From an uncultured Coprococcus sp. (GTDB lineage Bacteria; Bacillota; Clostridia; Lachnospirales; Lachnospiraceae): a stretch of 17,167 nt of DNA. The notes below the pieces were generated by a model. The model saw only the letters and a list, made by a program, of their open reading frames with translations, searched no databases and was not told where the DNA came from. Position 1 is the first letter of the stretch; the number at the start of each line of letters is the position of its first letter. A program made the translations under genes and the position numbers. This document shows, piece by piece, positions 9,501 through 15,396 of this stretch. The DNA lies in contig URJI01000061.1 of the NCBI GenBank assembly GCA_900548215.1, positions 1 through 17,167 on the forward strand, in the 5' to 3' direction.

Positions 9501-10636
9501 AGGTGACATTCTCATTTTCTGCCGAAAATGTCAGAGGACAGGATATAGTCTGTTTCCAGGAACTTTTGGATGGTGCGTACGAGGGTGAGATAATAGCTTC
9601 ACATAAAGATATAAACAGTAAAGCGCAGACGATATACATAGGGGATAACAGTGTAAAGATATGTAAGGTGGCAGCAACAGACAGACATGAACTTCCGGGT
9701 GCTGAACTCAGGCTCCTGGACGGCAGCGGGAAAGAGGTAGACCACTGGGTATCAGATGGAACTGTACATGTTGTCAGAAACCTGAGTACAGGCAGATATA
9801 CCCTTGAAGAGCTCAGCGCTCCTGCTGGATATCTCCTCAGCAGGCCGATAACATTTGATGTGGATGAGCATGGTGAGGTCAGAGACAGGGTGGAGATGGT
9901 CGACAGCACAGCTAAGGTTGGACTGCGCAAGATTGATGATGTGACTGGCAGAGCACTTTCCGGAGCGGAATTTGAAATGCGTAGATGTACAGATGATGAA
10001 ATAGTGTGTAAAGGCACCACTGATAAGAATGGAGAACTGCAATTTGACTGCGTGGAGCCGGGCGAATATTATCTTATAGAGACAAGAGTACCGGATGGAT
10101 ATGGAACGGCAGGTACAGAGAACAAGAAGATAAAGGTTGTTGTTGAAGAAAATATGTATGAGAATATTCCGGTCATAACAGTAAAAAATCATTATGAGCG
10201 GGTGTATCTGCAAAAGCAGGACAGTGATGATGGAAAAGTTCTTAATGGAGCTTTATTTGAACTGATAGATGAGAAAGGCAAAACAGTGGCGGAGGCAGAG
10301 ACCGGCAAAGATGGACTTGCGGTGTTTGAAGGAATTCCGGGAGGCAGATACAGTATAAGAGAGAAAAAGGCTCCGGAAGGGTATGAATTGTATAGCGGTC
10401 TTGTAAGCATAGACACAGATGGACAACTGTATGATAAAGATTCTCCTGTGATAATAAATAATAAAAAGAAAAAAGAGTTTGTCCTTGAAGACAGATCTCC
10501 TGACACAGGAGATGGCAGTATAGCTGTCACTGCGGGGGTGGTATTTTGCTTTGCCGCTATTTTAATTGCCGGACTTATATTTTACAGAAAAAAATATTCT
10601 GAATCCAAAAAAGATAATAATAAATTGAGACGGTGA
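6533..10636 (+). CDS. Sortase-anchored surface adhesin: thioester-like domain, SpaA/Cna-B-like repeats and a VaFE-like domain
   Basis: A 1367-residue exported wall protein. Order: signal peptide with hydrophobic core (about 9-26); a domain at about 80-330 resembling thioester (TQXA) adhesin domains, with Cys108 in AYCGDHGK and a possible partner Gln158 in DRQLVMALTLNY; an unassigned part (about 330-500); SpaA/Cna-B-like domains starting near 510, 634, 787, 1040, 1125 and 1223, several ending in motifs such as EELSAPAGY or REKKAPEGYEL; a VaFE-like domain at about 914-1036 between the third and fourth. The C-terminus has SPDTGD (1322-1327, a variant of LPXTG), a membrane helix (about 1333-1351) and a basic tail, the layout of a sortase signal. 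Such proteins carry self-formed isopeptide bonds and bind host or neighbour surfaces; the ligand is unknown. The ATG follows AAAGGA (6520-6525). No sortase gene lies in the window. Codon use is richer in ATA and AAA than in the ptb-buk and tig genes. Confidence 0.92.
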   Translation: MKRLNIYKILLAVILTLSLSGIVFYQKLAVRSKADEAVMNGQGEHKEVYFEDDGGEPVADAASPSDAQIADVGTGDRIESGELVYYGGEPYTRYYTVYMNGQRYSAYCGDHGKNAVRSTGNVTFGTTQDTLIRKAFMYGPDSSNAWSGFAGMSRNDRQLVMALTLNYIRHGQYFPVVSEFYRYITSSECHDVILDSDQTELTIVEDGSGKKYGHSIILSNYARYRDASSDAVRKRTVTIRINGAAMNYVNMAVPGNTWLHIIRKGTSDIETVKSGSVKIMTGDRFFFSAELDYAGKASIGPVSGLSGVTAYTVDSNSTTADQQLLFGGRISSDSISISLDWKEIKDEGYMWLLKNKNYDKTTYHITDVEPYNSGRYGVDNYSYAGIMYLVKNSDGKCVSRFLLSYDGCCYVDKTTGKRIVLKNSREKKLYNGRIKHQRARLPYGEYTVEEANMLWECNNATGDVKWTDRRVISSGYRKNDKVYKVRITKDNGSESLASALLLHVTDESVKGQFSMQKTDEETGDPVGGAVYRIVKEAVGGDGKEVCVAIARTDSGGNGIFVSSLYGGKGTAVLTGLPIGRYRIYEKSAPKKYELNSDEAILEVSPEGEKLYVNGRLCDSSDTYSVRWSTTDKVMSGSVDIKIYKQDAATYGDPQGDASLEGAEFTVRYYSGIYYSKDKLPKEPDRTWVLRTDEKGFCDLSSEYISKSVKGDDFYLDDRGKATIPQGTITVQETSAPVGYTLTDPVVRNGSDGRVVDVTDGVYLDRVTSDGDRVSLEYGEELIVGNHVVRGDFKLRKKDADTGAGIGGIKFLLENDDRSQSVVICTDDDGYYSSSSDYISHAYNTNGGNPGDGIWFGGEGIDDEKGALPYGRYHLTELRCDANRNKYKNIGEITFEIGEDGVNIDLGEIENNRFATMTSYASLSGDDEKRLSPGTEMAQLTDLVSMEGLEIGHVYTLHGWIVNKETGEKLLDEGTDTKVKFTADKEKMDVQVTFSFSAENVRGQDIVCFQELLDGAYEGEIIASHKDINSKAQTIYIGDNSVKICKVAATDRHELPGAELRLLDGSGKEVDHWVSDGTVHVVRNLSTGRYTLEELSAPAGYLLSRPITFDVDEHGEVRDRVEMVDSTAKVGLRKIDDVTGRALSGAEFEMRRCTDDEIVCKGTTDKNGELQFDCVEPGEYYLIETRVPDGYGTAGTENKKIKVVVEENMYENIPVITVKNHYERVYLQKQDSDDGKVLNGALFELIDEKGKTVAEAETGKDGLAVFEGIPGGRYSIREKKAPEGYELYSGLVSIDTDGQLYDKDSPVIINNKKKKEFVLEDRSPDTGDGSIAVTAGVVFCFAAILIAGLIFYRKKYSESKKDNNKLRR

Positions 10637-10657
10637 AGAGAGTATGAGACAATGTTG

Positions 10658-10686
10658 TTGACCTTTAGAATTATTAGTGATAACAT
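10658..10686 (+). promoter_or_regulatory. Candidate sigma-A promoter of ptb-buk
   Basis: TTGACC (10658-10663), a 17-base spacer, then TAACAT (10681-10686). The -35 box matches 5 of 6 and the -10 box 4 of 6. A better -10 sequence, TATAAT, lies downstream at 10701-10706 but lacks a good -35 box at 16-18 bases; either could be used. No terminator is seen after the surface protein gene, so some read-through is possible. Confidence 0.5.
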
Positions 10687-10703
10687 ACAAAATGGATTTG
10701 TAT
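10685..10703 (+). promoter_or_regulatory. Operator-like palindrome in the ptb promoter
   Basis: ATACAAA (10685-10691), a 5-base spacer and TTTGTAT (10697-10703) form a perfect 7-5-7 inverted repeat. It overlaps the end of one candidate -10 box (TAACAT) and the start of the other (TATAAT). This position and symmetry suit a dimeric repressor. The regulator is not identified. Confidence 0.45.
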
Positions 10704-10732
10704 AATAATAATTTTTACGTGAGGTGCGAAAG

Positions 10733-11653
10733 ATGAGTAAAAGTTTTGATGATTTATTGGCAAAGGTTTCACAGTGCAGCAGAAAGACTGTATCAGTCGC
10801 TGTAGCACAGGATGCGCCTATTCTTGAGGCTGTTAAGGCTGCAAAAGAACAGGGAATTGCAGATGCGATACTTGTAGGCGATGAGGCTAAGATAAAAGAG
10901 ATCGCTGATCAGATAGGTATGGATCTTACGGGTTACGAGATAATAAATGAGCCAGATGATATTGAGGCTTCACTCAAGGCAGTGAAACTCGTTCATGATC
11001 ATAAGGCTGATATGTATATGAAGGGACTTCTTTCTACAAAGGATTTCCTTAAGAGTGTACTCAATAAGGAAGTTGGTCTCAGAAATGGCAAGCCACTTTC
11101 ACATGTATGTGTATTTGAGATTCCTGGTATTGACAGACTTCTGTACCTTACGGATGTAGCATTCATGACATATCCTTCACTTGAGGAGAAGAAGTCTATT
11201 ATTGAGAATTCTGTAGCGGTTGCTCATGCATGCGGAATACCTTGTCCAAAGGTTGCTCCACTTGCGGCAGTGGAGGTTGTAAATCCTAAGATGCCTGTAA
11301 CTGTAGATGCTGCTGAACTTACGAAGATGAACGAGAACGGTGAGATCACAGGCTGCATCGTTGACGGTCCACTTTCAATGGATCTTGCGATTGAGCCTGA
11401 GGCAGCTATCCACAAGGGAGCTACAGACAGGAAGATAGTTGGTGATGCTGATATTCTTCTGTTCCCAGATATACATGCTGGAAACCTTGTATATAAGACA
11501 CTTGTTCATACCACGAAGTGTAAAAATGGATGTATTATCACAGGAACAGATGCTCCTGTAATTCTTACATCAAGATCAGATACATTTGAGGTTAAGCTTA
11601 ACTCAATAGCACTTGCAGCAGTTGTTGCTGAGTCACTTAAGAAGAATAAATAA
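10733..11653 (+). CDS. ptb: Phosphate butyryltransferase
   Basis: The 306-residue cytoplasmic enzyme exchanges CoA for phosphate on butyryl-CoA, giving butyryl phosphate for the kinase encoded next. It belongs to the phosphate acetyl/butyryltransferase family: an N-terminal Rossmann-like half with AQDAPILEAVKAAKEQGIA and AILVGDEAKIKEIA, then GLLSTKDFLKSVLN, and a C-terminal half with IVDGPLSMDLAI and LLFPDIHAGNLVYK. Length matches known Ptb (about 300). I place the start at ATG 10733 rather than the in-frame GTG at 10724, because the GTG lies inside the Shine-Dalgarno GAGGTG (10721-10726), which is correctly spaced for the ATG. Pairing with buk favours butyrate over acetate as the product. 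Codon use looks adapted for high expression. Confidence 0.93.
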   Translation: MSKSFDDLLAKVSQCSRKTVSVAVAQDAPILEAVKAAKEQGIADAILVGDEAKIKEIADQIGMDLTGYEIINEPDDIEASLKAVKLVHDHKADMYMKGLLSTKDFLKSVLNKEVGLRNGKPLSHVCVFEIPGIDRLLYLTDVAFMTYPSLEEKKSIIENSVAVAHACGIPCPKVAPLAAVEVVNPKMPVTVDAAELTKMNENGEITGCIVDGPLSMDLAIEPEAAIHKGATDRKIVGDADILLFPDIHAGNLVYKTLVHTTKCKNGCIITGTDAPVILTSRSDTFEVKLNSIALAAVVAESLKKNK

Positions 11654-11718
11654 TGAGTTTTTCCTGCCGAAATGCGGGGGCAATCAATAATAAGTCATAT
11701 TAATTTGGAGGTAGAACA

Positions 11719-12786
11719 ATGTCATACAAGATTCTTATAATAAATCCAGGTTCAACATCGACAAAGATCGGTGTATTTGAGGATGAGACACTTCTGTTTG
11801 AGGAGACACTCAGACATACTACAGAGGAGCTTGCAGGTTTTAACATGATCGTTGATCAGAAGGATTTCAGAAAGAAAGTTATCCTGGATGTACTTGCTGA
11901 GAAGAACTTTGATATCAAAACACTTGATGTGTGCGTAGGACGTGGTGGAATGCTGAAGCCTATCCCGGGCGGTACATACGCAGTAAGCGATGATCTCCTT
12001 GAGGATCTCAAGATCGGCAAGCAGGGACAGCATGCTTCAAATCTCGGTGGTATACTTGCAAGAGAGATTGGCGATGAGCTCGGAGTTCCTTCATATATCG
12101 TGGATCCTGTTGTAGTTGATGAGCTCATGCCATCATCAAGACTTTCGGGAGTACCTGAGCTTCCAAGAGTAAGTGTGTTCCATGCATTGAACCAGAAGGC
12201 GGTTGCAAAGAGGTATGCAAAGGAAGTTGGCAAGAAGTATACAGATCTTAATCTTATCGTTGTACATATGGGTGGCGGTGTTTCAGTAGGTGCCCATGAT
12301 CATGGAAAAGTTGTTGATGTATACAACGCACTTGATGGTGATGGAGCTTTCTCACCAGAGAGAGCAGGCGGAGTTCCTTCAGGAGCTCTTGTTAAGATGT
12401 GCTTCTCAGGCGAGTATACACAGGCTGAGGTTATGAAGAAACTCGTTGGCAAGGGTGGATTCAACGCTTATATTGGAAGTAATGATGCGAGAGATCTTGA
12501 GAAGCTTGTCAATGAGGGAGATGAGCATGCAAAGCTTGTTCAGGATGCGTTCTATCAGCAGGTTGCAAAGGATATAGGCGGTATGGCAACTGTTCTCAGA
12601 GGAAAGGTTGACCAGATCATTCTGACAGGCGGAATCGCATATTCAAAACACACATGTGATGAACTTGAGAAGAGAGCCGGATTTATAGCTCCATTTACGG
12701 TATATGCTGGAGAAGATGAGCTTCTGGCACTTGCGCAGGGAGCTCTCAGAGTTATGAATGGCGAAGAAGAGCCAATGAAGTATTAA
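11719..12786 (+). CDS. buk: Butyrate kinase
   Basis: The 355-residue enzyme transfers phosphate from butyryl phosphate to ADP, yielding butyrate and ATP, the energy-conserving end of butyrate fermentation. It has the ASKHA (acetate kinase-like) fold: IINPGSTSTKIGVFED at the N-terminus (phosphate loop, residues 7-22), GRGGMLKPIPGG, SVFHALNQKAVAKRYA, the second nucleotide-binding segment VHMGGGVSVGAHDHGKVVD, DGDGAFSPERAGGVPSG, and ILTGGIAYSKHTCDELE near the C-terminus. Length fits Buk (about 355) better than acetate kinase (about 400). GGAGGT (11707-11712) precedes the ATG. It lies 65 bases after ptb, in the usual ptb-buk order, surely co-transcribed. No strong terminator follows before the spore protein gene. 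Confidence 0.96.
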   Translation: MSYKILIINPGSTSTKIGVFEDETLLFEETLRHTTEELAGFNMIVDQKDFRKKVILDVLAEKNFDIKTLDVCVGRGGMLKPIPGGTYAVSDDLLEDLKIGKQGQHASNLGGILAREIGDELGVPSYIVDPVVVDELMPSSRLSGVPELPRVSVFHALNQKAVAKRYAKEVGKKYTDLNLIVVHMGGGVSVGAHDHGKVVDVYNALDGDGAFSPERAGGVPSGALVKMCFSGEYTQAEVMKKLVGKGGFNAYIGSNDARDLEKLVNEGDEHAKLVQDAFYQQVAKDIGGMATVLRGKVDQIILTGGIAYSKHTCDELEKRAGFIAPFTVYAGEDELLALAQGALRVMNGEEEPMKY

Positions 12787-12813
12787 TTGGAGTTTGTCAT
12801 ATAACAGCTTGAA

Positions 12814-12843
12814 TGATAAATTATAGCAGAATTTGCCATTATA
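12814..12843 (+). promoter_or_regulatory. Candidate sigma-G promoter of the spore protein gene
   Basis: CATTATA (12837-12843) fits the forespore sigma-G -10 pattern CATnnTA exactly. At 18 bases upstream, TGATA (12814-12818) shares the ATA core of the -35 element. SASP genes are normally read by sigma-G, so position and identity agree. The -35 match is partial. Confidence 0.45.
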
Positions 12844-12860
12844 AGTTTTCTGATAATGCT

Positions 12861-12906
12861 CATAATAGTAACAAGACGAAAGTCTTAAAAGAATTTTTCT
12901 ATTATG
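12861..12906 (+). promoter_or_regulatory. Leader hairpin abutting the SASP ribosome binding site
   Basis: An outer 8-bp stem, CATAATAG (12861-12868) with CTATTATG (12899-12906), encloses an inner 5-bp stem AAGAC/GTCTT (12873-12877/12882-12886) capped by a GAAA tetraloop. The last base of the outer stem is the first base of the Shine-Dalgarno GGAGG (12906-12910). It could stabilise the mRNA or tune translation. Confidence 0.5.
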
Positions 12907-12919
12907 GAGGTAAAGGGAA

Positions 12920-13126
12920 ATGGCAAGTTCAAACTCTAACAAGACAAGTGTTCCAGATGCAAAGAGTGCTATGAACAAGTTCAAGATGGAGGTAGCTAAG
13001 GAGATCGGTGTAGATCTTAAGGATGGCTACAATGGAGATTTAACTTCAGCTCAGTCTGGTTCAATCGGTGGCGAGATGGTTCGTCAGATGATCAAGAGAC
13101 AGGAAGAGCAGATGTCAGGCAGATAA
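12920..13126 (+). CDS. Alpha/beta-type small acid-soluble spore protein
   Basis: A 68-residue protein of the alpha/beta SASP family, which coats DNA in the dormant spore, shields it from UV and heat, and is degraded at germination to feed outgrowth. Conserved segments are visible: the first helix KFKMEVAKEIGVDL (residues 20-33), with Glu24-Val25-Ala26 fitting the cleavage site of the germination protease GPR, the link YNGDLTSAQSG (37-47), and the DNA-binding SIGGEMVRQMIKRQEE (48-63). Length is typical (60-75). GGAGG at 12906-12910 lies nine bases before the ATG. A sigma-G-like promoter lies upstream and a terminator follows, so it is probably a monocistronic gene expressed only in the forespore, set between two growth-phase operons. 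It indicates that the organism forms spores or descends from a spore former. Confidence 0.95.
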   Translation: MASSNSNKTSVPDAKSAMNKFKMEVAKEIGVDLKDGYNGDLTSAQSGSIGGEMVRQMIKRQEEQMSGR

Positions 13127-13164
13127 GCATAGCTTATATTTGTCGTTAAATCTACGAAGTAAAG

Positions 13165-13203
13165 AGAGACCTGGTGTATTATTGATGCATCAGGTCTTTC
13201 TTG
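13165..13203 (+). terminator. Intrinsic terminator after the SASP gene
   Basis: AGACCTGGTG (13167-13176) pairs with CATCAGGTCT (13188-13197), ten pairs including one G-T, with a further two pairs at the base. A T-rich run (TTTCTT) follows. It closes the spore gene and isolates the tig promoter region downstream. Confidence 0.78.
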
Positions 13204-13234
13204 TTGGCACTTACAGCGTTTGCTTATAACTTTC

Positions 13235-13243
13235 TGGTATAAT
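13235..13243 (+). promoter_or_regulatory. Candidate extended -10 promoter upstream of tig
   Basis: TGGTATAAT is a perfect extended -10 element. No good -35 box lies 16-18 bases upstream, but extended -10 promoters tolerate this. It would act as a second, more distant tig promoter. Confidence 0.35.
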
Positions 13244-13247
13244 AGGC

Positions 13248-13277
13248 TAGACAAGCGTTTATTCATTATGATATAAT
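13248..13277 (+). promoter_or_regulatory. Main promoter of tig-clpP
   Basis: TAGACA (13248-13253, 5 of 6 to consensus), an 18-base spacer and a perfect TATAAT (13272-13277). Transcription would begin near 13284, giving a leader of about 112 bases before tig. No CtsR or CIRCE heat-shock operator is visible nearby. Confidence 0.7.
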
Positions 13278-13340
13278 CGATGATTGATGTGGACTTTTGT
13301 TCGCAAATATAACAATAAAAGATAAATGGATGCTATTTGA

Positions 13341-13366
13341 GTGCCTTAATTGTAGGGCTAAGGCAC
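13341..13366 (+). promoter_or_regulatory. Hairpin in the tig leader
   Basis: GTGCCTTA (13341-13348) pairs perfectly with TAAGGCAC (13359-13366) around a 10-base loop. It lies 15 bases before the Shine-Dalgarno AGGAGG (13382-13387) and has no T-run, so it is unlikely to be a terminator. It may stabilise the leader or respond to a ligand or protein. Confidence 0.45.
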
Positions 13367-13396
13367 CATTTGCACATTTCAAGGAGGAAATAAAAG

Positions 13397-14683
13397 ATGA
13401 GTTTCACAGTAGAAAAGCTTGAGCACAGTATGGCAAAACTTACTATCACAGTTCCAGCGGAAGAATTTGATAAGGCAATGGTAAAGGCTTACAACAAGAC
13501 AAAGGGCAGATTCAATGTGCCTGGATTCCGTAAGGGCAAAGTACCTATGGCTTTCATCGAGAAGATGTATGGTCCTGCAGTGTTTTATGAGGATGCTGCA
13601 AATGATATGATCAACGAGTATTATCCAAAGGAGGCTGTCGCTTCAGAACTTGAGATCGCATCACAGCCAGTTATTGATGTTACACAGATCGAGAAGGGCA
13701 AAGACCTTATCTTCACAGCTGAGGTTGCTGTGAAGCCTGAGGTTACACTTGGCGAGTACAAGGGCGTTGAGGTAGACAAGATTGATGTTGAGGTTACTGA
13801 GGAAGAGGTTCTTGAGGATATCAAGAAGGAGCAGCTTCAGAATGCAAGAAAGGTTATAGTAAACGACAGACCAGCCAAGCTTGATGATGAGATCACTCTT
13901 GATTTCGAGGGATTTGTTGACGGTGTTGCATTTGAAGGCGGAAAGGGCGAGAACTACAAGCTCGTTCTTGGTTCACATTCATTCATCGACACATTTGAGG
14001 ATCAGCTCGTTGGTAAGAGTGTAGGAGAGGATGTTGAGGTCAACGTTACATTCCCTGAGGATTATCAGGCAGAGGATCTTGCTGGAAAGCCAGCTGTATT
14101 CAAGTGTAAGATCAACACAATCACAGAGTCACAGCTCCCAGAGCTCAACGATGAGTTCGCAAGTGAAGTTGGCGGATGTGACACACTTGACCAGTACAAG
14201 GCAGAGGTAAAGGAGAAGCTCCTTGCCCAGAAGAAGAAAAATGCTGCAAATGAGAAGGAAGTAAAGGCTCTTGATAAGGTTATCGAGAATGCTACTATGG
14301 ATATAGCAGATGCTCAGGTAGAGGATATGCAGAAGAGAATGAGAGATGAGTTTGCTCAGTCTCTTCAGTATCAGGGAATCAATTTTGAGCAGTATCTCCA
14401 GATCGTGAATGTCACAGAGGAGGCATTTTTAGAGAGAGTTAAGCCAGATGCTCTTAAGAGAATTCAGCAGAGAGCAGTTCTCGAGGCTGTAGTTAAGGCC
14501 GAGAACATAGAAGCAACAGATGAGGAAGTTGATGAGGAGCTCACCAATATGGCAAATCAGTACCAGATGAAGCTTGAGGATATCAAGGGATTTATGGGTG
14601 AGGCTGAGATCAATAGCATCAGGAAGGACGTTGCAGTTAAGAAGGCTGCAAAGCTCATTGTAGATGAGGCAAAGGAAGTTTAA
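13397..14683 (+). CDS. tig: Trigger factor, ribosome-associated chaperone and peptidyl-prolyl isomerase
   Basis: Trigger factor binds the ribosome near the exit tunnel and shelters nascent chains. The 428-residue length is normal (about 430). The N-terminal ribosome-binding domain carries the signature GFRKGKVP with Phe44-Arg45-Lys46 at the canonical positions. The FKBP-type isomerase domain runs from about 155 to 245 (LDDEITLDFEGFVDG, then SFIDTFEDQLVGKSVGE). The C-terminal helical chaperone domain follows, with KRMRDEFAQSLQYQGINFEQ. AGGAGG at 13382-13387 supports the ATG. It heads a tig-clpP transcription unit; clpP starts 30 bases after its stop. Codon use is strongly biased (CTT, GAG, AAG, few ATA), as expected of an abundant protein. 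Confidence 0.97.
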   Translation: MSFTVEKLEHSMAKLTITVPAEEFDKAMVKAYNKTKGRFNVPGFRKGKVPMAFIEKMYGPAVFYEDAANDMINEYYPKEAVASELEIASQPVIDVTQIEKGKDLIFTAEVAVKPEVTLGEYKGVEVDKIDVEVTEEEVLEDIKKEQLQNARKVIVNDRPAKLDDEITLDFEGFVDGVAFEGGKGENYKLVLGSHSFIDTFEDQLVGKSVGEDVEVNVTFPEDYQAEDLAGKPAVFKCKINTITESQLPELNDEFASEVGGCDTLDQYKAEVKEKLLAQKKKNAANEKEVKALDKVIENATMDIADAQVEDMQKRMRDEFAQSLQYQGINFEQYLQIVNVTEEAFLERVKPDALKRIQQRAVLEAVVKAENIEATDEEVDEELTNMANQYQMKLEDIKGFMGEAEINSIRKDVAVKKAAKLIVDEAKEV

Positions 14684-14713
14684 TCGTCCTTATATCAAAA
14701 GGAGGTAGATAAC

Positions 14714-15295
14714 ATGGCATTAGTACCATACGTAGTAGAACAGACTAGTCGCGGAGAGCGCACATATGATATTTATTCAAGATTATTAAAAGACAGGATT
14801 ATATTCCTTGGGGATGAGGTTAATGACGCAACTGCAAGTCTTGTCATTGCTCAGCTTCTGTTCCTTGAATCAGAGGATCCATCAAAGGATATCTCTCTGT
14901 ATATCAATAGTCCAGGTGGATCAGTGACAGCAGGTATGGGTATCTACGATACAATGAGATATATTAAATGCGATGTTTCGACTATATGCTGCGGCATGGC
15001 TGCCAGCATGGGAGCATTTCTTCTGGCAGGTGGTGCAAAGGGAAAACGTTATGCGCTCCCTAATTCTGAGATCATGATACACCAGCCGCTTGGTGGAACC
15101 CAGGGACAGGCTACAGAGATTGAGATTGCAGCAAGACATATCTTAAAGACTAAGGAAAAGCTCAACAGAATGCTCGCTGAAAATACGGGCAAGCCTATAG
15201 ATGTCATAGCTGCGGACACTGACCGTGACAATTGGATGTCAGCAGACGAAGCGTGCGCTTATGGTCTTATAGACAGTGTTATAACAAACAGATAA
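14714..15295 (+). CDS. clpP: ATP-dependent Clp protease proteolytic subunit
   Basis: ClpP forms the two-ring serine protease chamber that degrades proteins fed to it by ClpX and related ATPases. The 193-residue protein has the complete catalytic triad at textbook positions: Ser98 in GMAASMGAFLLAGG, His123 in IMIHQPLGG, and Asp172 in DTDRDNWMSADEA. The substrate-guiding segment INSPGGSVTAGMGIYDTM is intact. The N-terminus MALVPYVVEQTSRGER has a very short propeptide. AAAGGAGGT (14698-14706) precedes the ATG. It follows tig without a terminator and precedes clpX, its partner ATPase, from which it is separated by two hairpins. Confidence 0.98.
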   Translation: MALVPYVVEQTSRGERTYDIYSRLLKDRIIFLGDEVNDATASLVIAQLLFLESEDPSKDISLYINSPGGSVTAGMGIYDTMRYIKCDVSTICCGMAASMGAFLLAGGAKGKRYALPNSEIMIHQPLGGTQGQATEIEIAARHILKTKEKLNRMLAENTGKPIDVIAADTDRDNWMSADEACAYGLIDSVITNR

Positions 15296-15296
15296 T

Positions 15297-15315
15297 TCAG
15301 ATATTTTATATCTGA
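15297..15315 (+). promoter_or_regulatory. Hairpin just after the clpP stop
   Basis: TCAGATAT (15297-15304) pairs perfectly with ATATCTGA (15308-15315) around a 3-base loop, starting two bases after the clpP stop codon. It is AT-rich and lacks a T-tract, so it is more likely to protect the 3' end or act in processing than to terminate. Confidence 0.5.
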
Positions 15316-15322
15316 TAAAGGC

Positions 15323-15365
15323 ATCAGGCACAGGCATGCTTTAAAAAGCTTTTCCTGTGCCTGAT
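15323..15365 (+). terminator. Strong hairpin between clpP and clpX, possible partial terminator
   Basis: ATCAGGCACAGG (15323-15334) pairs perfectly over 12 bp with CCTGTGCCTGAT (15354-15365); the loop holds a smaller GCTT/AAGC stem. The following bases (ATTTAAAAAT) are AT-rich but not a clean T-run. Only 31 bases remain before clpX, with no good promoter, so clpX probably depends on read-through or RNA processing here. Confidence 0.55.
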
Positions 15366-15396
15366 ATTTAAAAATAGCGGTAATAGAGGTATTGTA

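Noticed and set aside
9343..10213. Long open frames on the minus strand inside the adhesin gene (up to 225 codons)
   Set aside because: They lie opposite a clearly coding frame, lack ribosome binding sites and show no recognisable domain; they are shadows of the adhesin codons.
10724..10732. In-frame GTG as the start of ptb
   Set aside because: It lies within the Shine-Dalgarno GAGGTG, which is ideally placed for the ATG at 10733; the protein from that ATG begins like known Ptb.
11661..11680. Small hairpin (CCTGC/GCGGG) between ptb and buk
   Set aside because: Five pairs with one wobble and no T-run afterwards; not a terminator, and ptb-buk are expected to be co-transcribed.
13204..15396. 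CtsR or CIRCE (HrcA) heat-shock operators near tig, clpP or clpX
   Set aside because: I looked for GGTCAAA tandem repeats and for TTAGCACTC-N9-GAGTGCTAA; neither is present.
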